From Daldinia sp. FL1419 (Eukaryota > Ascomycota > Sordariomycetes > Xylariales > Hypoxylaceae), in contig MU623430.1 in NCBI GenBank assembly GCA_025201765.1, positions 62,001 through 126,000 on the forward strand: a stretch of 64,000 nucleotides of DNA, given 5' to 3'. Positions 22,673 through 32,848 of the stretch are shown piece after piece. The notes beneath the pieces are model-generated. The model was not told the DNA's origin and searched no databases. It saw nothing but the letters and a program-made list of their open reading frames with translations. How positions within the stretch are numbered: position 1 is the stretch's first letter; every line of letters starts with the position of its first letter. A program made the translations under genes and the position numbers.

Positions 22673-24561
22673 CTAATCTTCGTGCATAAATTGATGCAAC
22701 GCTTCGTTCCTAGCGATATACGCCCTAATTCGCTTGCCAAAAATCCATAAAGGGACGGTCAATACATTTACGGCAACAAACACACTACCAAGCACATTGA
22801 ATACCGCAAGAACTCCGTCTTTTGCAAGCCAGTCGTTGACGAAGTACGTCAGTCCGAAAGTTAAGATGTTTCGAGCATTGATGGCCACGAATGCTATTTC
22901 ATAACAATTAGTCCATACTCGAGGTCATAGTCAAAAATAAACAAGAGCAAACTCACCTTCTTCACTTAATTCCTTATGTGCGTCAATCACATAACCAAAA
23001 ACGGATGCATTAGACAAAGCAAGACTCATGTTTGCCAAACCGAAACACAAGACTGGCCCGGTCCAATGAGTCTGATAATGAACTGTTGCGCCGAATCCAA
23101 AGAAGCCAACTATACCAACCAAAAATGAGATTATAATTGGTGGTAGTCGAAACTCGGGTTCATATATGCCGCGATTCTTCTTGGCCAAGTACATGCAAAC
23201 CCAGTCGGTCAATGGGCCCGACAGGACTTCACCAACGAAGGTGAGAATGAATGGGGATAGGGAAATCAACCCAGTTTCGGATATCGAAAAATTGTATGGT
23301 GGTGCTGTGAAGATGACCGCGTTCACGACGCTAAATACCACGATCCAGGTCAAGGTGACTCCGTAAAGCAGGAATGCCCAAAGAACCGCCGGATAGAAGA
23401 AGATGACGACTGGCCGGAGGAAAATCTTCCAAAGAGGCGTACTGGTATAAATAGTCCCACTCCAAAGTTTCAAGCTTCGTAAGTACGAATCTTTTCGTTC
23501 AGTCACTACACCGGCCTCAACGACTTCTACTCCGGTATTGTCCTCCGGTCCAGACGATGCGTCCTTTTTCTCTGTAGCTTCTGGTTTGTCATTCTGGTTC
23601 GTCGCTGCTTGAACTGCAAGCTGCTGCCCGCAAGACTGCCTTCTATACGCGGTTTCGGGGACGAAAAGAATGACGAAAGGGAGAAGCATGCCGAATATGA
23701 TGGCGCACCAAATCAGTGTCCACTGCCAGCCTTGGTCCTATAAAGCATTTAAGCAAACTGGCACAATGTAGAGTCTGGGTAACTTACCTCAATAATATAA
23801 CCGGCAATAAGAGCACCACCGCTAATACCACATAACAAGAACATATTCCAGACAGCAATTCTGGTGGCTCGTTGGTGGACGTAGTAGATGTCGGCAATCG
23901 TACATTGGACGAGGATTTCATAAGGAGCCATTCCGAAACCGCTCCATACTCTGCTACCTAGAAAGCTATCGTAATCTTTCGCAAGAGCACCCCATATACT
24001 CCCGGAGAGCATAATGATGCTTGATATTATGTATACCGGGCGGCGTCCAACTTTTTTAGCTAGCGGATTGAAGATGAATAGAGAGAGCCCAATCGTCAAA
24101 ACCACCCAGGCAGTTGCCTGAGAAAGCGTATTGACGGTTATGTTGAGGGCGGCGGCGATTTCAACGAATCCCGGCGAGATCATCGGGCCGTACGCGCCCA
24201 CGACGCCGGCGGATAGACCCACGATAACAAGGATGGCATCTTTACGCCACGTTGGCCACTAATGCTATTATGAGTTCCTATACTCCTAGACTCATCCGCT
24301 GTAACGGACTCACGTTAAGAGGGTCATTGGGAGAGTCGCTTGGCTGGGGAGTTAATATAATGTGCGAATATTTCCCAGTACCGTGCTTAAGCAATTCTCG
24401 AGAGATGTTTCGATATTCGTCTGGTATATCGGACTGATCCGCAAGTATTACTAGAAGCCAGATTAGCACAGGTTTTAATTGTTTGATTTCATTTCAAGAG
24501 TCGCCATACCTGTGCCAGGAACATGTTCTGCATGTTTAGTCTCGAGTATTCCCCAAGGCAT
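22673..24561 (-). CDS. MFS transporter, DHA1/HOL1-like
   Basis: Five exons on the minus strand: 24510-24561, 24314-24450, 23788-24258, 22957-23737 and 22673-22893 (553 aa). All junctions are in frame with introns of 50-63 nt. The first exon yields MPWGILETKHAEHVPGT, and the second ends ILTPQPSDSPNDPLN followed by WPTWRKDA, the signature N-terminus of fungal 12-TM proton antiporters of this group. The signature loop is AKKVGRRPVYI after TM2, and a long charged cytosolic loop rich in E/D/K (from about residue 285) separates the two halves. It should be a plasma-membrane exporter or importer of small organic molecules; the substrate is unknown. The gene is divergent from an FAD monooxygenase, suggesting linked uptake or export of an aromatic compound. 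Confidence 0.88.
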
Positions 24562-25433
24562 TATGCCGGCCTAATCTCACGCGAATGATCTAATACTTGT
24601 CTTTACCACCGCTCTACAAAGCCAACCTACGTTGCTGGCGCGCGTCCTGGGGGCAGCCCTGTCTAAAATACATTTGTAACAGTTGGAGATCCATGTTGAT
24701 AAGCACTGACTACTTCTTGTGGTGGCCATGGATGTACAGGCAAGGGTTCAACCGGTCGCGAGACGCATATGCAGTATAGCGTAGCATCGCGGCACTCTCA
24801 TCAACTGTGGCCAACAAACTGAGCATAGATCCACGGACTCTCCGCACATGCTAAACCTGATTGACAGAAACTCCGCGTTTTAAGCTTGGGGAAACTCATT
24901 TCCCACGGGGTATTAGACGGCTCCGTGAGCTTCCCCACTCGGAATTCGAACAAGGGGTTAACCAGCTACAACTCAAGTATCCCATCTCGTTAACCCTCTG
25001 ATTGGTCACTTATAGCAAGGGATGATGTAAAGCCCGCCTGGGGTAATCGCCTCGACATTTAACCATCATATCCTCCTACTGTTCAGAGACTACCGTTGGG
25101 GTATAACTGCCGACAACCCTTCTAGATCTAGATGCGGGGAATATCGATTCTAATATAGTTAGGTTGAAGAACAAGATAGGTAAGTAAGTTTGCCTCCGCC
25201 ATGAGGATTCAACAATGCACAAGTAGTGCAGAAATCTATGTGCCGCCCGGCTAGTTGTGTTGTCATGTGAGGGCACGAGGCTTGCATAGTGAGGTTGGAC
25301 TGTCTGAGTTGATCCTACCCGAGGTCAGCTTAACGACAGTTTAACCATAAACACCTATTCCGCCATTTTCAGGTTTAATAAACACATGAAGACCGTCAAA
25401 CGCGTCTACCAATAAGACAAAGACAAAAACATA
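24562..25433. promoter_or_regulatory. Bidirectional promoter region, MFS / FAD monooxygenase
   Basis: An 872-bp gap between the divergent starts of the MFS transporter and the FAD monooxygenase. No credible gene in either strand. A GATA-type site occurs at TGATAAG (about 24694). Shared regulation is inference from the geometry. Confidence 0.45.
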
Positions 25434-26837
25434 ATGGCCGAACCACAAAATTCTGCGAAAACGGGCATCAAGGTGATTGTGGTAGGCACGGGCTTTGCGG
25501 GTCTAACAGCCGCGATAGAGTGCCACCGCAAGGGGCATGAGGTATTAGTGCTAGAGAAATTCCCAGAGCTCAAACTCCTGGGTGATATTATTTCATTTGG
25601 ACCCAATTCATCTCGATTATTTCGCCGATGGCCGGGTGTCGCCGAGAAATTAGAACCCCTCAGCATGCGAGCCGATGCGATTACTCTAAAGTCCTGGAAA
25701 GGGGATACGCTCTTTACCCAATATTGGGAGGGTGAAGATGCAGAGTTTGGCATCCGTTATGACGGCCATCGCGGAGAGTTCCACGAGGTCGTTTATAATC
25801 ATGCCAAAGAAATTGGTGTCGATATCCGGCTCAATGCCCGCGTTGAGGATTACTTCGAAGATGACAGGGAAGCAGGCGTGATTCTTTCAAATGGCGAACG
25901 AATCACTGCTGACGTTGTGATCGCGGCCGAGGGCGTGCGTAGCAAGGGCCGCAAGATCGTCCTCGGATTCGAGGACAAGCCTAAGCCATCTGGCTACGCG
26001 GTATACCGTAGTTGGTTCAGTGCCGATGAGATCGCTAAGGACCCCGATACGAGGTTTTTTACGGAGGGCGGGGATCAGCACGTGGCTTGGCTAGGCCCAG
26101 ATGTGCACTTCATCGCAGCATGCATGAAAGGGGGAAAGGACTTCTCATGGGTGTGTACACATAAAGATGAAGCGGACATCGAAGAGAGTTGGCAGCTCGA
26201 GGCACCTCTAGAAGACGCACGTAAAGTGCTCGAGGGCTGGGATCCTATCGTACAAAAGATCCTAGATAAGACACCCTCGCCCCTAATTGATTGGAAACTC
26301 GTGTACCGTGATCCTCTACCAACCTGGATCTCGAATAAAAGGCGAATTGCGCTGATTGGTGACTCGGCTCATCCATTCCTACCGACGTCCATTCAGGGAG
26401 CATCGCAGGCAATGGAGGACGGAGTTACGATTGCTGTGTGTCTGCGCGAGTGCGGCGGCCCTGACAAAATCCAGGAAGCTGTTGCGGCATTTGAAGCAAT
26501 TCGATACGAGCGCGTTAGATCAGCACAGAAGACGGGCGAACAAACACGCGACATCTGGCACAAGGCAGACTTCGACGCCGCCAAGAAAAACCCCGAAAGC
26601 ATGAGGCTAAGGCGCGAAGCCTGGCTTCTCGGATTTGATGCGGAGAAATACGCCGAAGACAATTATCAGCACACGGTCGAGGTTTTAAGGCGCACGGGCT
26701 TGCAAGACACGAGCGAAGCAAGAAAGTTACATATGCCCGAAGGGAAGTATGGATATCTAGAATATGGAACCGAAACTGGTAAAGCAAACGATATTTCAGC
26801 TGCCGCTCATGCGGCCAACGGTACCGTCATATCATGA
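25434..26837 (+). CDS. FAD-dependent aromatic-ring monooxygenase (salicylate hydroxylase-like)
   Basis: Single exon, 467 aa, start preceded by ACATA. Class A flavoprotein monooxygenase: dinucleotide-binding motif GTGFAG (residues 18-23) followed by an acidic residue at the strand end (LVLEKF), and the late FAD motif ALIGDSAHPF with Asp310. The middle motif that is normally DG is AAEGVRS here, with Glu166 at the Asp position; this region binds NAD(P)H and FAD. The C-terminal DIWHKADF..REAWLLGFD portion is typical of fungal salicylate or 6-hydroxynicotinate hydroxylase-like enzymes. Such enzymes use NAD(P)H and O2 to hydroxylate phenolic acids. The substrate is not predictable. Codon use is similar to its neighbours. 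Confidence 0.88.
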   Translation: MAEPQNSAKTGIKVIVVGTGFAGLTAAIECHRKGHEVLVLEKFPELKLLGDIISFGPNSSRLFRRWPGVAEKLEPLSMRADAITLKSWKGDTLFTQYWEGEDAEFGIRYDGHRGEFHEVVYNHAKEIGVDIRLNARVEDYFEDDREAGVILSNGERITADVVIAAEGVRSKGRKIVLGFEDKPKPSGYAVYRSWFSADEIAKDPDTRFFTEGGDQHVAWLGPDVHFIAACMKGGKDFSWVCTHKDEADIEESWQLEAPLEDARKVLEGWDPIVQKILDKTPSPLIDWKLVYRDPLPTWISNKRRIALIGDSAHPFLPTSIQGASQAMEDGVTIAVCLRECGGPDKIQEAVAAFEAIRYERVRSAQKTGEQTRDIWHKADFDAAKKNPESMRLRREAWLLGFDAEKYAEDNYQHTVEVLRRTGLQDTSEARKLHMPEGKYGYLEYGTETGKANDISAAAHAANGTVIS

Positions 26838-27174
26838 ATACATACATATAAATAGATGGACATAGAAGAGCTTGAAGATGATCGACCATGCTGTACGACT
26901 CTAGACTATTGTTTTGTGTCTCCTGCAATGCCTACCCCTTATTTCCCCTCTTCTTCAAATTGATTAAATACCTAGGTAACCCCGAAACGCCCCTGATATC
27001 ACGTAGAAAACGGCCAGGAATTCTTCTTCTTTTTTATCTCTGGCAAACCAAAAACGCCTTCCGGATGTCGTAGATGTATGTACAAGTGTATGTAGTTGTC
27101 ATTGCGATAGGTATTATATAAGCCGGCGCGCACGCATGTCTAAAGTAACACACGTTCGAAGCGAATTAGATCTG
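26838..27174. other. Short convergent intergenic
   Basis: 3' regions of the monooxygenase (plus) and the small mitochondrial gene (minus). A CCTAGG palindrome at 26971. Nothing else seen. Confidence 0.55.
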
Positions 27175-27493
27175 TTACATGTGGCCGTTGAGGAAGGCCT
27201 TGCTGATGAAGGGCCAGGAGAGAAAGGCGCCTAGGGCAGGGAAGTATCTGTGTTATGGCAGTCAGCTGGTTGCTCCTCACCAGCGAGGAAAGACGAGATG
27301 TGACTTACACAGCAGCGACGCCGAGACGAGTTCGAGCGATGCGACCCCAGTCTGCGCGCTGAGACGGGCCGGCTGAGGGAAGAGCTTCGGTTGGGCCCTC
27401 GACGATGCGAGCCGATTGGCGGAAGCTTTTAAAGGCTTGCCGGGCAAGGGCCGAAAGGGGAGATCGGGCAGCGTTAACGGCGATGGCTGACAT
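27175..27493 (-). CDS. Small mitochondrial-type hydrophobic protein (unrecognised)
   Basis: Two exons on the minus strand, 27309-27493 and 27175-27247 (85 aa), intron 61 nt with GTAAGT donor and CACAG acceptor, in frame. The N-terminus is rich in Ala, Ser and Arg with no acid for 30 residues (MSAIAVNAARSPLSALARQ), a likely matrix-targeting presequence. The C-terminal half has WGRIARTRLGVAAVY followed by FPALGAFLSWPFISKAFL, one membrane helix with a tail NGHM. It resembles small accessory subunits of respiratory complexes or inner-membrane proteins, but I do not recognise the family. Length and composition argue for a real gene rather than a shadow. Confidence 0.65.
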
Positions 27494-29569
27494 TTTTGCT
27501 TTTTTGAAGTTTTCGAAGCTAGGTTTGAGTCTAATAAGACAAGATTCCGAAGTAGACTTTATTGAGATGAGATGAAACTTCTCGAGAGGCGCGATGTCTA
27601 TATTTCTCTACTGAGACTTTTGGAGAGGGGATGTCTTTTTTAAAAGTTTATACGATTGATAAGTGAAGATGTCTATGTTGCTGTGATGACAATGATGATG
27701 ATGTTGATGATGATATACAATAATTCCAAATTCACAGACTTCACGGCTACTCTTATATATTACATGTAACCTCCGACCACAACGGCGAGGGATAATAATA
27801 ATCACGCTCCCAACCCTCGATGACCCAGAGCCAGAATCCCGTCGACGCTGGCGAACGTACGACTGAGGAGCTATTACGGGATTAGCTGGGAATCCCAGCG
27901 CCGCGGTCCTGACAGGTGGTTCGGGATGGACCATGACGGCATGCGGGCACCGCCATCTTGGGATTTCCTTTGGCGATGCTTGCCGCGAACGGCTATTAAC
28001 CTACCTTACGAATGGTCTAGGGGGTTCTTTCGCGTAAAGTCATCTGGTGAGAGCAGTCGTGGTGTCACGCCATGCGGCTGCGCGTATTAGCTAGAATAGC
28101 AAATATTTGGTAGGTATATGCGCAGCAGCGAAAAGGGACCGGAGATGAGAGGCTGGAAAATCAGGTCGTTGGGTACACGTTTATGGCATTCTGGGCATTC
28201 TGGCCTGCTGCGTGGTACGATGCTGAAGAGGAGTGGTATGATCGGAATCAGCCGATGGACTTTGAAGGATTTTTGGTCTTCAGTGGAGAACCTTGGATTA
28301 GAGGTACCTAGGTACCTGTGGAACATGGAAGATGTGGCTGATGGAAGGGGGAAAATGGAAAGCGGATTGGGTTAAAGATTAACCACAAAAGATAAATTTA
28401 TGGATTCACGTGATTTCCGAGTGCTTAGTGCAAGTGCTTCTTGCTGTCCCAAAACTTATCTCAGTCCTGTTCTAATTTTCCTGCTTTTATTTAACACGAT
28501 AACCTAGTTGCCCCCAAACCCTTCCAATTATAACTATTGATAATCTCTTCTCTCAAGACTTTCGTTTCGGTTTCCAGATTTTACTTCTCAGATTTATTAT
28601 ATTCCAATAACTATTCTTTTGGTAAAGAATACGTCAAAGGAACGTAAGATCCCGATCTGGGTACCCGTTCTACATCGTAGACCGTTGGAGCTCGAATTCC
28701 TCTTGCTTCACGAACACAAAAACCCAAACAGATGCAGCTGTCACGATCTCGATAAACTTGATAATTTTGACAGCGACGGCATACTATTAACTCCGCTTCC
28801 ATCTTATAAATATACCCGATCAACATAAGACCGAGTTTTGATGTCACATTGCCTTCCGGTAGGAGCGCGTGAAACATGTTCCCAATGCCTCCCAAACCCC
28901 GGTATCGCCTGTCTCTAATTAATTGAAACGTTCCATCACCTGCCTAATTGTACACTTGTAAATATCCTACAAATGTATATCAAGGAATTACTAGACTTTA
29001 ACTACTATCGCTACCTCGTCCCCCTTTGTAAGGCTTAGCTCACGCGCTTAAGGTGCAACTCCACCACAATGGCGCTCAACAGCGCACGATCCATGACCTA
29101 GCTCGCGGCCCTCGGAAGTGCCATAAGCCCAGTGGCTGGCACTTACTGACTTGGCCAAACCACCTTCTTAAACAAGAATCGCAACCAGCTTGCTCAAACA
29201 AGTCAACCTCAACTTTGACCCTAGTCAATACTCCCATTGAGCCTCTAAAGGTCTATAAGTAATCCACTATACTCGGCTGGAGCTATACAAAAACACTATA
29301 ATGCCGAATCTGGATAGTTGCACTTGACAATTGGACCTTGCATATTGCTATGTTTAATTCAGCTGGCTAGTTAATCCCATCATGATGATTCCGCTAAGGC
29401 GACGGCCTGTCTTCGGATGGAGGAACCGAGGATTCCCAATGTTAATATCATATTGCGATGACGAGTTCTCGGCGCCTATATTAACTACGCGGCGCCCAAA
29501 CCATGATCTACATAGGCTGTGTGACGATCACGATCTACATCAACAACGGGCATATTAGTCTTAGACATC
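27494..29569. other. Gene-poor stretch
   Basis: No gene supported in 2.1 kb. There is a GAT-rich microsatellite at about 27684-27714 and a CCTAGG palindrome at 28307 inside GGTACCTAGGTACC. The frame at 27608-27934 (minus) translates the GAT repeat into His runs and is rejected. Confidence 0.55.
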
Positions 29570-30728
29570 ATGTTCGTTCCTAAGATTTTCTTCGCGGCCC
29601 TCGCGATCGTCGGGGTAGCATCGGCCGCCCCGGCTTCCCTCGCCAAGCGTCTTCCGGGCCGCGTCGTCAAAGCCGGCGAACCGGTAGTAATCGACAAGAA
29701 CTCCGAATATATTCGTGTCAGTTTTATGAATGATGGTAACCTACTTGGCGGCTACGTCGCTAGAGATGGTACCCAAAACGTATTGCGCGTCGTTAAGTCT
29801 ACCAACGGCGGCCAGTCGTGGGACTATCTCGGCGAAGTGTTTCGTGGCGAAATCGCTACCCACGATATCAACAACGCCATGCCGCTGCAGCTTCCCAACG
29901 GTCGCATCCTATACGCGTACCGGAATCACGACCGCACGGGTGCTGACTGGCACTATACCTACTTCCGCATTTCTATCTCGTATTCGGATGACGGAGGCAA
30001 GACCTTCAAGTACCTTTCCACTGTCGAGGAGCACGTTCCCTCGGGCGTAAACGGTCTTTGGGAACCATTCTTACGAATCGCCAAGGATGGATCGCTGCAG
30101 TGCTATTATTCTGCCGAGAACAGCGCGGGTGACCAGGACAACTTCATGAAATACTCCACGGACGGCGGCGCGACTTGGTCTCACTGGGTCGCCGTCTCGG
30201 GAGGCGACAAGAATTCTCGCGACGGCATGGTTGGCGTTGCGCCAATCGACAATAACGGAAATCTCATGTAACCCCCCCTTGAAAGCTCGCGGTATATCTA
30301 CTCTACTTGCATATAAAAATACTAACGCATCCCGCAGCGCCGTCTTCGAAAACACCGAAAGCGGGGTGTTCTCGGTGAACTACGTGCTGTCGCACGACGA
30401 CGGGAAGTCGTGGGGGGAGCGCAACCGGCTGTACACGGCGCGGAACGGGAAGCTGGCGGGCGCGCCGCAGGTGTACAACGTGTGGGGCACGCTGGTGGCG
30501 AGCTTCATGACGAACGAGGACGTGGACGGCACTAGCGGGTACGACGGCGCGCAGATGAAGGTCATTACGAGCGTCGACGGTGGGAAGACTTGGTCTGCCA
30601 GCGTGGTTACCGGCGAGGCGGCGTCGCACTGGCCTGGCATATTTAATCGCGATGCTACGCACTTCCTCGCGCTGTACTCGAAGGATGGGCTAGGGGCTGT
30701 TAGTCAGTTGTACGAGTTGCAGAATTAG
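29570..30728 (+). CDS. Secreted GH93-like exo-arabinanase / sialidase-fold enzyme
   Basis: Exons 29570-30267 and 30338-30728 join to 362 aa; donor GTAACC, branch ACTAAC, acceptor GCAG, in frame (GNL-I-AVFE). Residues 1-19 form a signal peptide and AKR at 25-27 is a possible Kex2 propeptide site. Five Asp-box (BNR) motifs mark a six-bladed propeller: STNGGQSW (77-84), SDDGGKTF (139-146), STDGGATW (196-203), SHDDGKSW (251-258) and SVDGGKTW (311-318). Other motifs, GLWEPF (162-167), RDGM (217-220) and AVFENT, match GH93 proteins, which release arabinobiose from 1,5-alpha-arabinan. Sialidase activity is possible but the GLWEPF and RDGM pattern favours GH93. Role: plant cell-wall arabinan degradation. 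Catalytic residues were not assigned. Confidence 0.82.
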
Positions 30729-30926
30729 AGCGTGATCGCTTGGGTGCTACGCGTCCTCGAGTCGGGTGTCTGCTTCCGGGGGGTACTAATTCTCGGGGTT
30801 TGACTTTTCGACCTAGATTGTATATAGTTGTGCTCGTTAACATACTTGATATCATTTCCTTTTCTCAGAAACGGAATTCTCCATTCTCCACAAGTATTAT
30901 AGTTTGACCAAGGCCAGGTATAGTAA

Positions 30927-31268
30927 GGCTCGTACTCGAATTCCCGTAATCTATGTTGCATTGCTAGATATCAAGGAAGAGGCAATATTACTATCGCCAT
31001 CGATTTCAAAGAGAATCTATACATCTTATCTCTGGATGATCAACGTCGCATCATCGCACGGAGCATCGGCTACAGCGTCGAGACTGATGGGCAAGTGCTT
31101 GGCAACTTGTTTAACGACGATCGGATTTTCTCCTCGATCATCCTAGCCTTCTTCCAGCGCCCCTTCAACGCCACAGACCATATACCGAATATTATTGGAC
31201 ACCCTAACAGATCTATTACGCGATATTGGCTGCTGAATACATCCATCCCAGGGCCAACATGTAGCTAA
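30927..31268 (+). pseudogene. Possible coding relic or unrecognised exon
   Basis: A 114-codon frame open on the plus strand with no Met near its start. Its translation looks protein-like (ITIAIDFKENLYILSLDDQ..RIIARSIGYSVETDGQ..NLFNDDRIFSSIILAFF). It ends at a TAA, but a neighbouring frame continues with charged sequence (KTVDESFSRRLILNALDD). The minus strand is also open at 31216-31419, so the coding strand is uncertain. No family is recognised. It might be a decayed gene or one exon of a longer gene whose other exons I cannot see. Confidence 0.25.
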
Positions 31269-32646
31269 AACGGTCGACGAGTCGTTTAGCCGGAGGCTTA
31301 TCTTGAACGCTTTGGACGATATGATCCATCACGAACCTTGAAACACACTCACTTTTGGGATGTATGCTTCCGGCAACGGCGTTTGGCCAATGATATCCAG
31401 CTGGTCGGTGTGCTAGCATTTAATTGGTACATAGGGAATGAGATCCAGCCACCAATACTACCGAAGAGAGATGATAGGCAACCGTGCGGTCAATGTACGC
31501 CTAATTGGAATATCTGTCTACTAATAAATATCATATTACTTATGGTTTCAGAAATATTACGGGCTAGTTTAATCAAGTATACCTAGTTATACTCCCTATA
31601 AACATGAAATAGGTACCTAAGTGCCTGTTATAGGTCTCGGGTAATTGTACAACAAAAAGGAGTAAACACAAACCTTACACATGTAGATATTCAACCTACC
31701 ATGTTTAGACTATTCAGTCAAGTATATCAGCTACAGTAGATCTTTAGTAATGCAAATCCCAGAGTACTTGTGGCATTCTATATACCTACTAGGGGGGTTT
31801 TTTTCACACTGATCAACGCATGTTGGGCCGTAAACCCCCGTGGCCTTGCTATGCGCTGGCATAGTAGCCACCGTATGATGAACAAAGTGGCCGATGAAAT
31901 TTTGATATATAAGTGGATTTAAATGCAACAGTACTGAGTACTTAAGATGGGGCTTTGGACGGAATACCTATTGAGTTGGCTTTTATGATGGCGTGAGCGT
32001 ATTATGATAGCTTCCTGACTACGTTTCTACCTACGAACTGAACTATAACATGATTGTTGCAATGTCAATGTATATCATCTCACAAAAGAAAACTTGTTAC
32101 CTAATTGCTATAGTTAATCAACCATAAGGTGATAGACATCTTCAGGTTTGTTTCTATGTATGGCATGGCGCTTTTCTATGTAATAAGGCTATGAAATGCG
32201 TCATCCTGAACGGACTTTCTGGACTCCCATAATCCAGTGCTATTATAAATTCAAAGCCATAGTTTTTAGGCGTGGGGGTCATCTACTATTTGCTAGTTGC
32301 GCCAAGAAATTCATTTTCAATCTGAATCCTTACAAGCCACATATGTTAGGCAACATCTTATAGAAAGTACTGGTGACAATATTTTGGCTTATCCTTTATA
32401 AATAGATAATCATCAGGAGGGATCTATTTACGGATCATAGCGAAACCATTAATAACTTAAGCATTAATATAATAAGGTTTTAATAGCGCTTACCGCGACG
32501 ATGAATAATACGCGACGTGTCACTTATGCGGTTGGGAACCCATACGTTGAAGATTGAAACGTCGCTAGTAAAATTTGTTATATGATTGGTGATAGGCTAT
32601 TGGTCCTTATGTTGGTGGAGGTGGTCTTCTGATCAATATACTTTTT

Positions 32647-32680
32647 GAGAGATGAGAGATGAAAGATGAAAGATGAAAGT
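32647..32680. repeat. Short tandem repeat, AGATGAA-type units
   Basis: About four head-to-tail copies of a 7-bp unit near AGATGAA/AGATGAG. Non-coding. Confidence 0.8.
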
Positions 32681-32813
32681 GGTAAAAATATAGTGCTAGA
32701 TGCCCTATGCTAGCTACAGTATACGATTGAGAAAATTAAAGATATTCGCGCGGCATTTTGACATATTTGATGTTAGCTGACTCTTTTAAGAATATATAAC
32801 CTCGAAGGTGAAC

Positions 32814-32848
32814 CTGTGAAAATGTGAAAATATGAAAATGTGGATGTG
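32814..32848. repeat. Short tandem repeat, TGTGAAAA-type units
   Basis: Imperfect copies of TGTGAAAA, TATGAAAA and TGTGG units. The same AAAATGTGAAAATG string recurs at about 33071-33085. Confidence 0.7.

Noticed and set aside
24500..26850. Secondary-metabolite cluster
   Set aside because: Transporter and monooxygenase alone, without any polyketide synthase, NRPS or terpene synthase nearby.
27608..27934. Minus-strand frame with His-rich run
   Set aside because: The His run is a translated GAT/ATC microsatellite.
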